Assembly (NCBI GenBank): GCA_934643185.1
Contig: CAKUBN010000040.1
Coordinates: 1-20,816 of the forward strand
Reading direction: 5' to 3'
DNA from: an uncultured Eubacteriales bacterium
GTDB taxonomy: Bacteria > Bacillota > Clostridia > Oscillospirales > Acutalibacteraceae
DNA length: 20,816 bases
Part shown: positions 1-7,792 of the stretch, in pieces
Numbering within the stretch: the stretch's first letter is position 1
Layout of the letters: every line of letters starts with the position of its first letter
Program-made: the position numbers and the translations under genes
Notes under the pieces: generated by a model
What the model saw: the letters and a program-made list of their open reading frames with translations, nothing else
What the model was told of the DNA's origin: nothing
Databases searched by the model: none

Positions 1-607
1 TAACGATGATGGGTTTATTGTGCTTGACGGCGACCTCGTAGCACTTTCTGGACTGTACGTTATCGTTTTCCCAGTCGATGTAGTTGAGCTGGAGCTGTAC
101 GAATTCGGCTTCCGGGTGTTTGGTGAGCGCTTCATCGAGCACTTCCGCGCTGTCGTGGAACGAGAATCCGCAGTGCTTGATTTTGCCCTGTGCTTTCATC
201 TTGAAAAGGAAGTCCCACGCGCCGATGCGGTCGGCTTTCTCGAACTTCGCTTTGTCCATGGCGTGCAGCAGGTAGTAATCGAAATACTCGACACCTGCGC
301 GTTCCATAGATTCATCGAAAATGCGCTGCATGTCGGCTTCCGTCTCTACGTTGTCCCAAAGGGGCAGCTTTGTAGCGAGCGTGAAGCTGTCACGCGGGTA
401 GCGCTTCACAATGGCTTCGCGCGCTGCGACTTCACTTTTACCGTTGATGTATACGTATGCGGTGTCAAAATACGTAAAGCCCTTTGCCATGAAGGTATCG
501 ACCATGGCTTTCGTCTGCTCCATATCGATCTCGTCGCCGATCATCGGCAGACGCATGAGACCGAAACCGAGCTTCGGGGTCGTATCGCCAAGATAACCAG
601 TGTTCAT
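1..607 (-). CDS. Aldo/keto reductase (partial, C-terminus beyond left edge)
   Basis: NAD(P)H-dependent oxidoreductase of the aldo/keto reductase superfamily; only the first 202 residues are in the window. The TIM-barrel catalytic tetrad is visible: Asp48 and Tyr53 in FDTAYVY, Lys80 in LATKL and His115 in DYYLLH. The N-terminus (MNTGYLGDTTPKLGFGLMRLP) resembles the COG1453-type reductases, which often carry a C-terminal ferredoxin-like cysteine cluster; that end is not visible here, so the subtype is inferred. The start is supported by a GGAGG site 8 nt upstream and an extended -10 promoter further up. It is divergent from the DUF2752 gene and not closely similar to the second reductase at 15.6 kb. 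The substrate cannot be told from the sequence. Confidence 0.9.
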   Translation of the reverse strand, partial: MNTGYLGDTTPKLGFGLMRLPMIGDEIDMEQTKAMVDTFMAKGFTYFDTAYVYINGKSEVAAREAIVKRYPRDSFTLATKLPLWDNVETEADMQRIFDESMERAGVEYFDYYLLHAMDKAKFEKADRIGAWDFLFKMKAQGKIKHCGFSFHDSAEVLDEALTKHPEAEFVQLQLNYIDWENDNVQSRKCYEVAVKHNKPIIV

Positions 608-672
608 TTTGAATTCCTCCCGAGAATAGTTGTGCTGTTTCGTACAACACATTAAAGTTTACTGCAAGTTTG

Positions 673-700
673 ATTATATCACAAAACACAGAAATTGCAA
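673..700 (-). promoter_or_regulatory. Sigma-A-type promoter for the left-edge aldo/keto reductase
   Basis: Reading the minus strand: TTGCAA, 16 nt spacer, TATAAT, with TGA directly before the -10 (extended -10). It lies about 65 nt upstream of the reductase start and diverges from the DUF2752 promoter. Confidence 0.6.
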
Positions 701-767
701 GAAGTTTTTTCGAAAATGCAAACACTTTTTACATAAAGTGTGCAAAAGATAAACAAACTTGCAGCGC

Positions 768-796
768 TTGACGGTATTCTGCTTTTGCAGTACAAT
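768..796 (+). promoter_or_regulatory. Sigma-A-type promoter for the DUF2752 gene
   Basis: TTGACG (768-773), exactly 17 nt, TACAAT (791-796); 31 nt before the chosen start codon. Confidence 0.75.
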
Positions 797-827
797 AGAA
801 ATGTTAAGTTTAAAAGGAGAGCGAGAT

Positions 828-1196
828 ATGAGCGGGGAGAGACAAAGACGGATTAAGCGGGCCTTGGCAACGGTTTTCGGTGCTGCGGCTGTGCTTGTCG
901 TTTTGTATATTCTTCGTCCGCCGTGCCTCGTCCGTAAGGTTTTCGGCGTGCTATGTCCTTCCTGCGGAACGACGCGGATGATCGCAGCGCTTTTGCAATT
1001 GGACTTTGCCGGTGCGTGGGCGCTGAACCCCTTTATGCTGTTCTTTTTGCCGTTTGCGCTCCTTTGGGGCGTTTTGGAAGCGGTGCGGTATGCAAAGAGC
1101 AAACCGCCGCTGCTTTTTAAGCGCTTTTCCATTGCGCTGTGGGCGGCGTGGTTCCTCTCGGCGCTCATTTTCGGCGTATGGCGCAACTTCGCTTAA
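828..1196 (+). CDS. DUF2752 family membrane protein
   Basis: Small membrane protein of 122 residues. The DUF2752 signature is clear: CPSCGTTR at residues 43-50 followed by a short helix and the conserved NP pair (ALNPF, about 65-69). Hydrophobic segments lie near residues 12-30, 67-88 and 101-117, so two to three membrane spans are likely. The family has no settled biochemical role; the CxxC pair suggests a thiol or metal-linked function, but that is inference. The start at 828 has AAGGAGA 7 nt upstream. A longer in-frame reading from 759 would begin inside the promoter and is rejected. No terminator is visible, and the next promoter begins 5 nt after the stop codon. Confidence 0.85.
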   Translation: MSGERQRRIKRALATVFGAAAVLVVLYILRPPCLVRKVFGVLCPSCGTTRMIAALLQLDFAGAWALNPFMLFFLPFALLWGVLEAVRYAKSKPPLLFKRFSIALWAAWFLSALIFGVWRNFA

Positions 1197-1201
1197 TTTC
1201 C

Positions 1202-1230
1202 TTGACAAAGCGACGCTTCGTGTGTAAAAT
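1202..1230 (+). promoter_or_regulatory. Strong sigma-A-type promoter upstream of the HD-domain remnant
   Basis: TTGACA (1202-1207), 17 nt, TAAAAT (1225-1230). It probably drives the remnant and, by read-through, hydE and mnmA, since no separate promoter is obvious before hydE. Confidence 0.7.
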
Positions 1231-1274
1231 TAAAGCATAGTAAAACCGTATGCTTTTAGTTCTTTTGCGGAGGG

Positions 1275-1607
1275 ATGCAAAGCGAACGCCTTATCCACGC
1301 AACGGCGAGCCACGGCTATTTGCTGACGGTGGACATTGCGCCCGAGCACGAGATGGAAAAGGTGCTGTACGCCGTGGACGAGCTGACGGGGCGCATCAGC
1401 GCGGCGGCGCTGATGCGTCCGTCGAAAAGCACGCTCGACTTGGAGCTTAAATCCGTAAAGAAAAAATACAAGGCGCTCAACTTTGCCGCGGGCTGCTCCC
1501 GTGAGGTCATTCAGCGCGGTGCAGATATGCTGGGCCGGACGCTCGACGACCTCGTTTCCGACACGATCCTTGCGATGCGCACGCTGGAAAAGCCGCAGGC
1601 GGAGTGA
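1275..1607 (+). pseudogene. HD-domain hydrolase, C-terminal remnant
   Basis: 110 residues that read like the C-terminal half of clostridial HD/HDIG-type phosphohydrolases: the SHGY...VDI stretch, EMEKVLYAVDELTG, AALMRPSKS, then KSVKKKYK and FAAGCSREVIQRGADMLG. The N-terminal half that should carry the metal-binding HD pair is absent: only about 45 nt separate the upstream promoter's -10 box from this reading frame. The apparent ATG at 1275 abuts GCGGAGGG with no usable spacing, and an earlier ATG at 1250 is in another frame. I read this as a deletion that left promoter and C-terminus. A short expressed protein remains possible. Without the HD residues it cannot be a normal hydrolase. Confidence 0.6.
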
Positions 1608-1637
1608 GCGACACCGAATAAAGAAAGGCGGAATTTC

Positions 1638-2684
1638 ATGACCGCAAATGAAATTAACGCTTTGGTCGACCGTCTGCGCGAGCAGCGTAACCTCAGCGAT
1701 GCGGAATTTAAGACGATTTTGGAGACGGACGCCTATGACGCGGCGCTGCAAAAGGCCGCGGACGAGGTGCGTCGCGCGCACTACGGCACGGACGTGTACG
1801 TGCGCGGACTCATTGAGTTTACGAATTACTGCAAAAATAACTGTTACTATTGTGGCATCCGTCGGGATAACCGAAACGCGACGCGTTACCGTTTGACGAA
1901 AGAGGAGATTCTCTCCTGCTGCGCGGAGGGGTACGACCTCGGCTTTCGCACGTTCGTTTTGCAGGGCGGCGAGGACCCGTTTTACACGGATGACCTCATC
2001 TGCGAGATCGTCGCGGCCATCCATGCGCAGCACCCGGACTGCGCCATTACGCTTTCCATCGGCGAAAAGAGCCGCGAAAGCTACCAGAAGTATTTTGATG
2101 CGGGCGCAAACCGCTATCTTTTGCGTCACGAGACGGCCGATCCCGAGCATTACGGCAAGCTGCACCCGAATGAATTGAGCGCTTTACACCGGCAAGCATG
2201 TCTTTTTGATCTAAAGGACATCGGGTACCAGGTAGGTTCCGGCTTTATGGTGGGTTCGCCGTATCAGACGACGGAGAATCTTATTTCTGACCTGCGCTTT
2301 TTGCAGAAGCTGCAGCCGGACATGATCGGCATCGGGCCGTATATCACGCACGCGCAGACGCCGTTTGCAAACGAAAAGAGCGGCTCGCTCGAGCTGACAC
2401 TGCGGCTTCTCTCAATATTGCGTTTGTTGTTTCCGTATGCGCTTTTGCCGTCTACGACGGCGCTTGGCACCATTCACCCGCAAGGGCGCGAGCTGGGGCT
2501 GAAGGCGGGCGGAAATGTTGTGATGCCGAACCTTTCGCCGGTGCGCGTGCGAAAGCTTTATGAGCTGTACGAGAACAAGATCTGTACAGGGGAAGAGGCC
2601 GCGCAGTGCCGCGGGTGTCTGGAGCAGCGCGTGAAGTCGGCGGGCTATGAGATCGTCACCGCGCGCGGCGATGTGAAACGATAA
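1638..2684 (+). CDS. hydE: [FeFe] hydrogenase H-cluster radical SAM maturase HydE
   Basis: Radical SAM enzyme acting with HydF and HydG to build the 2Fe subcluster of the [FeFe]-hydrogenase H-cluster. It has 348 residues, the usual size. The SAM-cluster motif CxxxCxxC is at Cys65-Cys69-Cys72 within FTNYCKNNCYYCGIRRDN, a context typical of HydE rather than biotin synthase. The optional second-cluster motif CX7CX2C is also present (Cys316, Cys324, Cys327), matching the arrangement known in Thermotoga HydE. The start has AAAGGCGG 6 nt upstream. No hydF, hydG or hydrogenase subunit is in the window, so it acts with distant partners. It is 21 nt ahead of mnmA and probably co-transcribed with it. 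Confidence 0.95.
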   Translation: MTANEINALVDRLREQRNLSDAEFKTILETDAYDAALQKAADEVRRAHYGTDVYVRGLIEFTNYCKNNCYYCGIRRDNRNATRYRLTKEEILSCCAEGYDLGFRTFVLQGGEDPFYTDDLICEIVAAIHAQHPDCAITLSIGEKSRESYQKYFDAGANRYLLRHETADPEHYGKLHPNELSALHRQACLFDLKDIGYQVGSGFMVGSPYQTTENLISDLRFLQKLQPDMIGIGPYITHAQTPFANEKSGSLELTLRLLSILRLLFPYALLPSTTALGTIHPQGRELGLKAGGNVVMPNLSPVRVRKLYELYENKICTGEEAAQCRGCLEQRVKSAGYEIVTARGDVKR

Positions 2685-2705
2685 CGAAAGGGTTTTACCG
2701 AAACT

Positions 2706-3788
2706 ATGTGTAAAAAAGCGATCATAGCCATGAGCGGCGGCGTAGATTCCAGTGTGGCGGCGCTGCTTATGAAAGAAAAGGGCTACACCTGCATGGGCGC
2801 GACCATGAAGCTGTACCAGAATGAGGACGTCGGTCTGCGCCGCGAGCATACCTGCTGTTCACTTGATGATGTAGAGGACGCGCGCAGTGTGGCGTATGCG
2901 CTTGACATGCCGTACTATGTGTTTAATTTTGCCGACCGCTTCAAAACGGATGTTATCGACAAGTTTGTGCACGCTTATGAAACGGGTGTAACGCCGAACC
3001 CGTGCATCGATTGCAACCGCTATTTGAAGTTTGATAAGCTGTTTCAGCGCATGGTTGAGCTGAATTATGATTATGTTGTCACGGGGCATTACGCGCAAAT
3101 CGATTTTGACGAAAATACGGGGCGGTATCTCCTGAAAAAGGCCGTTGACCACAATAAAGACCAGAGCTATGTGCTGTGGTCGCTGACGCAGGAGCAGCTA
3201 AAGCACGTGCAGTTCCCGCTCGGCGGCATGGAGAAGTGTGAAGTGCGCGCACTTGCGGAGGCGCACAATTTCATCAATGCGAGAAAGCACGACAGTCAGG
3301 ACATCTGCTTTGTGCAGAACGGCTCGTATGCCGATTTCATCGAGCAGTACACGGGCAAAACGTACCCGCCCGGGGATTTTGTGGACACGGATGGCAACGT
3401 GCTGGGGCAACACCGCGGCGTGATCCGCTACACGATCGGCCAGCGCAAGGGTCTGGGGCTCGCGCTGCCGGCGCCGCTGTATGTGAAATCGGTGGATATT
3501 GAGAAGAACACCGTGACGCTAAGCCCGGAAAGCGAGCTTTTCAAAAAGGAGCTCACAGCGAGCGGCATTAATTTGATTTCCGTCGCGGAAATCAAGGAGC
3601 CGATGCACATTAAGGCGAAGGTGCGCTACCGCCAGCCCGAGCAGTGGGCGACCGTGACGCAGACGGGCCCGGACAGCCTGAAGGTCGTCTTTGACGAGCC
3701 GCAGCGCGCCATCACCTGCGGGCAGTCCGTCGTGCTTTACGACGGCGACCGCGTTTTGGGCGGCGGGACGATTGATTCGGTGAAATAA
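2706..3788 (+). CDS. mnmA: tRNA 2-thiouridine synthase MnmA
   Basis: Cytoplasmic ATP-dependent thiolase that places sulfur on C2 of the wobble uridine (U34) in tRNAs for Lys, Glu and Gln. It has 360 residues, the standard length. The PP-loop is SGGVDSS (10-16). The two catalytic cysteines are Cys100 in TPNPCIDCN and Cys201 in DSQDICFV. The tRNA-binding stretch YTIGQRKGLG is also clear. Sulfur presumably comes from a cysteine desulfurase encoded elsewhere. It follows hydE by 21 nt. A purine-rich GAAAGGG lies about 12 nt before the ATG. No convincing terminator separates it from the acetyltransferase gene 53 nt downstream. Confidence 0.97.
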   Translation: MCKKAIIAMSGGVDSSVAALLMKEKGYTCMGATMKLYQNEDVGLRREHTCCSLDDVEDARSVAYALDMPYYVFNFADRFKTDVIDKFVHAYETGVTPNPCIDCNRYLKFDKLFQRMVELNYDYVVTGHYAQIDFDENTGRYLLKKAVDHNKDQSYVLWSLTQEQLKHVQFPLGGMEKCEVRALAEAHNFINARKHDSQDICFVQNGSYADFIEQYTGKTYPPGDFVDTDGNVLGQHRGVIRYTIGQRKGLGLALPAPLYVKSVDIEKNTVTLSPESELFKKELTASGINLISVAEIKEPMHIKAKVRYRQPEQWATVTQTGPDSLKVVFDEPQRAITCGQSVVLYDGDRVLGGGTIDSVK

Positions 3789-3841
3789 AAAAGTCTGAGT
3801 AAGCGCTGCTTGGGTATTGTTTTGTGGGGAGGAAAACTCAA

Positions 3842-4582
3842 ATGAATGATGCGAAAAAGCTTTTGGCGGATATGAAAGCGCTGGGAATCAAAGAGGGTGA
3901 GACGATTTTGGTGCACGCATCGATGAAGGCGTTGGGGACAAAGGAGACGCCGGAGACGGTGCTCAACACGTTGCAGGCGGCGCTTGGCGACGGCGGCACG
4001 CTTTTGCTGCCTGCGCTGACGTATGAGAACGTCACGCCGGAGCACCCGGTGTTTGACGCGGACAAAACCGTGCCGTGCATCGGGCTTTTGCCGCGCACGT
4101 TTTGGAAAATGCCGGGTGTGGTGCGCAGCGTGCACCCGACGCACTCCGTTTGTGCGCGCGGCAAGCGTGCTGCGGAGCTGACAGCATTGCATGGGGAGGA
4201 CATCACCCCGGTGGGGAAGAACTCGCCGTTTATGAAGCTGCCGGAGATCGGCGGACGGCTGCTGTTCATCGGCGAGGTGCTTGACTGCTGCACGTTTATG
4301 CACGGCGTGGAGGAGCGCTTCGGCACGGACTACGTCTTGACGAAGGAGAAGATCCGCTACGTTGTGAACGGCGAGGAAAAGTACATGTACGGCCACGATT
4401 TTAAGGGCTGGGAGACGACGTACCGCCGCGTGAAAGAGATTCTGGACCCCGCGAAAAATGAGATCGTCACGGGGAAGATCGGCGACGCGACGTGCTACCT
4501 TATCGACGCGAAAGCGCTTTTGAAGCGCGCAGAGGAAAAGCTGCAGGAAAACCAGCACTGGTTTGTGGTGCCGCGGGAGTAA
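3842..4582 (+). CDS. AAC(3)-family N-acetyltransferase
   Basis: 246-residue member of the AAC(3)/YokD acetyl-CoA transferase family. Family blocks are present: RSVHPTHSV (95-103), ITPVGKNSPF (121-130), the GGRLLFIGE strand and HGVEE (154-158), containing the His/Glu pair near the active site. Some members acetylate the 3-amino group of aminoglycosides, but many chromosomal Firmicutes members have no proven resistance role; resistance should not be assumed. The start at 3842 is preceded by GGGGAGGA at 9 nt; an in-frame GTG at 3824 lies at the ribosome site itself and is rejected. Last gene of the plus-strand run, followed by a strong terminator. Confidence 0.85.
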   Translation: MNDAKKLLADMKALGIKEGETILVHASMKALGTKETPETVLNTLQAALGDGGTLLLPALTYENVTPEHPVFDADKTVPCIGLLPRTFWKMPGVVRSVHPTHSVCARGKRAAELTALHGEDITPVGKNSPFMKLPEIGGRLLFIGEVLDCCTFMHGVEERFGTDYVLTKEKIRYVVNGEEKYMYGHDFKGWETTYRRVKEILDPAKNEIVTGKIGDATCYLIDAKALLKRAEEKLQENQHWFVVPRE

Positions 4583-4600
4583 AACCAAACAGGCATAAAG

Positions 4601-4644
4601 AAACGACCCGGGACGGAGAAAATTCCGTTTGCGGGTCGTTTTTT
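4601..4644 (+). terminator. Rho-independent terminator between convergent genes
   Basis: AAACGACCCG (4601-4610) pairs perfectly with 4632-4641; an inner GACGGA/TCCGTT helix extends the hairpin, and six T follow (4639-4644). The opposite strand also shows a T-rich tail, so it may also stop transcription coming from tsaD. Confidence 0.9.
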
Positions 4645-4664
4645 GGCGTTGTGAAATTGAAAAC

Positions 4665-5675
4665 TCAGCCTAAGTCGATGGAGCGCTGGGCGCAGGCGTT
4701 CAGCTCCATGCCGGCGGTATGGCCGGCGAGATATTCGTAGTAGGCCTGTGCGCCGACCATGGCGGCGTTGTCGCCGGTGAGAGAGAGGTCGGGCATATAG
4801 AGCGTGCGGCCGGTACGCTTGCATTCTTCCGTGAGGCGGCGGCGCAGGAGCGCGTTTGCGGAGACGCCGCCCGCGATGACGAGATTTTTATGGCCGGTCT
4901 CGTCTGCGGCGTGCAGGAAGTTGCGCACGAGGCAATCGACAACGGCCTTGCGGTAAGAGGCGGAAAGATCGGCGATATTGACGGTCTGGCCCTTTTGCTC
5001 GGCATTATGCAGAATGTTGATGACGGCAGTCTTGAGGCCGGAGAAGCTGAAATCGAGCGGGGCGCCGTCTACGGTCGGGCGCGGGAGCTTGAACGCTTTG
5101 TCGTTGCCGGTCTCAGCGAGTTTATCCATGGCGATGCCGCCGGGATAGGGCATGCCCATGGCGCGCGCAGCCTTATCGAACGCTTCGCCCGCGGCATCGT
5201 CACGCGTTTTTCCGAGGATGCGGAGCTTTGTGTAGTCCGTCACTTCGATGATGTGCGTGTGGCCGCCGGAGACGACAAGGCACAGGAACGGAGGCTCGAG
5301 TTCCGGGTTCGTGATGTAGTTTGACGCGATGTGGCTGCGCAGGTGGTGCACCGGGATGAGCGGTAAATTTGCAGAAAGAGAGAGGCCTTTCGCGAAATTT
5401 ACGCCGACGAGCAGCGCACCGATGAGCCCCGGCGCGTAGGTGACGCCGATGGCATCGAGGTCGTTTACGGTGAGCTCGGCGCGCTCGAGTGCTTCACGCA
5501 CGACGCCTACAATGGCTTCGCTGTGGCGGCGCGAGGCGATCTCCGGCACGACACCGCCGTATAACTTGTGTTCTTCTACCTGCGTTGCGACGACGCTGGA
5601 AAGCACGCGGCGGCCGTTTTCTACAACGGCTGCGGCGGTCTCATCGCAGGAGCTTTCAATGGCTAAAATTTTCAT
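4665..5675 (-). CDS. tsaD: tRNA N6-adenosine threonylcarbamoyltransferase TsaD
   Basis: Transfers the threonylcarbamoyl group to A37 of ANN-decoding tRNAs (t6A) in complex with TsaB/TsaE. It has 336 residues from the chosen start, the expected size. ASKHA-fold motifs are clear: MKILAIESSCDET at the N-terminus, the metal-binding HHLRSH (His111, His115), SGGHTHI, FSFSGLKTAV and AGGVSANALL. An in-frame extension back to 5762 is rejected because MKILAIESSCDET is the conserved N-terminus and AAAGGAT lies just upstream. It is 52 nt downstream of the PIG-L gene on the same strand and probably in the same transcript. TsaB and TsaE are not in the window. Confidence 0.96.
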   Translation of the reverse strand: MKILAIESSCDETAAAVVENGRRVLSSVVATQVEEHKLYGGVVPEIASRRHSEAIVGVVREALERAELTVNDLDAIGVTYAPGLIGALLVGVNFAKGLSLSANLPLIPVHHLRSHIASNYITNPELEPPFLCLVVSGGHTHIIEVTDYTKLRILGKTRDDAAGEAFDKAARAMGMPYPGGIAMDKLAETGNDKAFKLPRPTVDGAPLDFSFSGLKTAVINILHNAEQKGQTVNIADLSASYRKAVVDCLVRNFLHAADETGHKNLVIAGGVSANALLRRRLTEECKRTGRTLYMPDLSLTGDNAAMVGAQAYYEYLAGHTAGMELNACAQRSIDLG

Positions 5676-5727
5676 TTTTCTATCCTTTGGTCTTTGATTT
5701 GCGGGGTGAACCGCGGAAATATTCGGC

Positions 5728-6546
5728 TCAGTCGAGACCGATGAGCAGTTCTTTGAGCGCATCGGAGACGGGTGCGCCGTATTCGCTCACCTGCCAGCTT
5801 TCAGCAAAGCGAACGGTTTTTGCAAATTCTGCGCCGTACTGGCGGGTGAGGCACGCGAGCACGTCCTCGTCCACGTCGCCGCGGTCCCAGTTGAACGTAC
5901 TGCGCAAGTACTCTACGCGCTCCTCGTGCGTTTTACCGGCGAGATCCACGTGGTCATCTGCCCACGGAAGCCAATCGAGGAACTGGGAGGCGTGGCAGCA
6001 CTCGACGTGAAACAGCGTTTCGCGGTCGTCATCTGCCGGGCGGGCGAAATCGGAGCGGAACGGTTTGGGGTCGGTGAAGCCGTCTGCCCAGTAAAGAATG
6101 GTCGGCGTTTTGCGCAGCACGGGGGTATCCGGGCAAATGGCGGGCACGCCCATGAGGTACGAGCAGTCCTGCACGAGCTGGCCCGTAGCGCGGTGGTCGG
6201 GGTGATAATCGCACGCGCGGTTCGTGAAGATGACGTCCGGCTTAAAATTGCGGATGGTGCGCATGAGCGTTTCGCGCGCTTCGAGCGACGGGGTCAGGCG
6301 GCCGTCGTCGAACGGCAGAATTTCATAGGTGGCGCCGAGGTAGGCCGCGCTTTTTTGCGCTTCTGCCGCGCGCGTTTTGATGAGTTCTTCACCGCGCATG
6401 GTCTGATGACCTGCGTTGCCGGTCGTCATGGAGACAAAGCGGACAATGCAGCCCTTTGAAACCAAGCGCTTTGTGATGCCGCAGGTGCAGATATCGACAT
6501 CGTCCGGGTGTGCGCCGATCATCATGGCGCGTAAAGGTTCTGACAT
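5728..6546 (-). CDS. PIG-L/LmbE family zinc-dependent deacetylase
   Basis: 272-residue member of the PIG-L family, which removes acetyl groups from N-acetylglucosaminyl-type substrates (GlcNAc-PI, mycothiol and bacillithiol precursors, antibiotics). The zinc site is intact: AHPDD at 12-16 (His13, Asp16) and HPDH at 115-118 (His118). GHQTMRGEEL and the NRACDYHPDHRATG block are also typical. The start has GGGAGGG 8 nt upstream and a promoter further up. The substrate is unknown; pairing with tsaD gives no clear hint. There is no signal peptide, so it is cytoplasmic. Confidence 0.9.
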   Translation of the reverse strand: MSEPLRAMMIGAHPDDVDICTCGITKRLVSKGCIVRFVSMTTGNAGHQTMRGEELIKTRAAEAQKSAAYLGATYEILPFDDGRLTPSLEARETLMRTIRNFKPDVIFTNRACDYHPDHRATGQLVQDCSYLMGVPAICPDTPVLRKTPTILYWADGFTDPKPFRSDFARPADDDRETLFHVECCHASQFLDWLPWADDHVDLAGKTHEERVEYLRSTFNWDRGDVDEDVLACLTRQYGAEFAKTVRFAESWQVSEYGAPVSDALKELLIGLD

Positions 6547-6615
6547 AATAAGCCCTCCCAGGAGAAAATGAGATCAATACAACCGCCGCGGCTGTTCCGC
6601 GACTTTTTCTCATTT

Positions 6616-6644
6616 ATTTTAGCACAAGGCAGGCGCGAAAACAA
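6616..6644 (-). promoter_or_regulatory. Promoter for the PIG-L - tsaD transcript
   Basis: Minus strand: TTGTTT (6644-6639), 17 nt, TAAAAT (6621-6616), about 70 nt upstream of the deacetylase start. Confidence 0.55.
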
Positions 6645-6708
6645 GCCCGCACAACGTGCAAAGCGAGGAAAATGCGCGAAAACGGGCATTCTGGCGCTCC
6701 TCTGTATT

Positions 6709-6804
6709 TGGGGCATGGGCATTGACCGCGTTTTGCAGGTTTTGCTCGGCACGAGGAATATCCGCGACACGGTGATGTTCCCACTGATGCGGCCGGAACT
6801 GTAA
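6709..6804 (+). pseudogene. Class II aminoacyl-tRNA synthetase C-terminal remnant (LysRS-like motif 3)
   Basis: About 30 codons read WGMGIDRVLQ, then NIRDTVMFPLMRPE and a stop. This matches the end of class II synthetases: motif 3 (G-x-G-x-D-R) and the IRDVxxFP tail, closest in my recollection to LysRS. The upstream part of the same open frame (from 6568) has no recognisable homology, is basic and low-complexity, and overlaps the promoter of the PIG-L gene, so the synthetase body is missing. No ribosome site was found. I read it as the stump of a deleted gene. The 370-base spacer 6547-6916 otherwise holds only two promoters. Confidence 0.5.
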
Positions 6805-6837
6805 GCGGAAAAAACAGCGAAACTCTGCATTTTCAAA

Positions 6838-6866
6838 TTGCGTTTCCTGCATTTTTATGCTATACT
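6838..6866 (+). promoter_or_regulatory. Promoter for the metF - metH operon
   Basis: TTGCGT (6838-6843), 17 nt, TATACT (6861-6866), with the expected start of transcription near 6873. The leader is only about 45 nt, too short for a SAM riboswitch. Confidence 0.65.
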
Positions 6867-6916
6867 TTAACGGTATATCCATGAAAATACGAAACAGATA
6901 CAGAAAGTGATGACTT

Positions 6917-7792
6917 ATGAGAATTTCCGATATTTTGAAGACCAACAAGGTGACGGTCTCTTGCGAGATGTTCCCGCCGAAGCCGGGCAAACCATTGGAA
7001 AACACACAGCAGGTGGTGCATGAGATCGCGGCATATAAGCCCTCTTTTATGAGCGTGACCTACGGCGCGGGCGGCTCCAACTCCAAAAACACACTGTCCA
7101 TTGCAGAAGAGGTGCAGAAAAGCGGCGTTACGGCGCTGGCACATTTGACGTGTGTGGGACAGGACGAAGAGAACCTCAGAGCGTCCATCAATGCGTTTAA
7201 GGCGAGCGGCATTGAGAATATTCTGGCGTTGCGCGGCGATATTCCGGAGGGTGATACGGCGCCGCAGACGTTCCCGCACGCGAGCGACCTCATCAATGCC
7301 ATTCGCCGCGAGGGTGCGGATTTCTGCATCGGCGGCGCATGTTACCCGGAGGGACACCCGGAATCGTACAACAGCGACGCGGACATTGACGGCGTGCGCC
7401 GCAAGGTGGAAAGCGGCTGCGAGTTTTTAACGACGCAGATGTTCTTTGACAACAACATTCTTTATAATTATATGTTCAAGCTCCTGCGCCACGACATTCG
7501 CGTGCCGGTCATTGCGGGCATTATGCCGGTGACGAACGCGAAGCAGATCAAGCGCATTATGAGCCTTTCGAGTTCTTCTATGCCGACGCGCTTTAAGGCG
7601 ATCGTCGACCGTTTTGCGAACAACCCGGAGGCGATGAAGCAGGCGGGCATTGCGTACGCGACCGAGCAGATCATCGATCTCATCGCGAATGACGTGACGC
7701 ATATTCATATCTACACGATGAACCGCCCGGACATTGCGGGCAGCATCATGACGAACCTTTCAAAGATCATTGACGGCTATGAAGCTGAATGA
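6917..7792 (+). CDS. metF: Methylenetetrahydrofolate reductase MetF
   Basis: Reduces 5,10-methylene-THF to 5-methyl-THF, the methyl donor used by MetH two genes downstream. It has 291 residues, the usual bacterial size. Typical features are CEMFPPKPG near the N-terminus (Glu17 corresponds to the catalytic Glu), MSVTYGAGGS (46-55), LALRGD, the GGACYPEGHPE block and the C-terminal HIYTMNRPD. The ribosome site is weak (AGAAAGTGATG). Its stop codon overlaps the start of the MetH activation gene by 14 nt, which suggests translational coupling. FAD and NAD(P)H or ferredoxin dependence cannot be decided from the sequence. Confidence 0.95.
   Translation: MRISDILKTNKVTVSCEMFPPKPGKPLENTQQVVHEIAAYKPSFMSVTYGAGGSNSKNTLSIAEEVQKSGVTALAHLTCVGQDEENLRASINAFKASGIENILALRGDIPEGDTAPQTFPHASDLINAIRREGADFCIGGACYPEGHPESYNSDADIDGVRRKVESGCEFLTTQMFFDNNILYNYMFKLLRHDIRVPVIAGIMPVTNAKQIKRIMSLSSSSMPTRFKAIVDRFANNPEAMKQAGIAYATEQIIDLIANDVTHIHIYTMNRPDIAGSIMTNLSKIIDGYEAE

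Noticed and set aside
1230..2165. 311-codon open frame on the minus strand
   Set aside because: It lies antisense to the HD remnant and hydE, is basic and arginine/histidine-rich with no motif, and is explained by the GC-rich coding strand opposite.
3842..4582. Acetyltransferase considered as an acquired aminoglycoside resistance gene
   Set aside because: Composition matches its neighbours, it lies in a housekeeping operon, and there are no mobile-element marks; family membership alone does not show resistance.
3737..4588. 283-codon minus-strand frame
   Set aside because: Antisense to the AAC(3)-family gene, which has clear family motifs, start and terminator.
6881..6910. Nine-codon reading frame (MKIRNRYRK) in the metF leader, considered as a regulatory leader peptide
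   Set aside because: No ribosome site, almost no leader sequence before it, and no paired hairpin/terminator structure to act upon.
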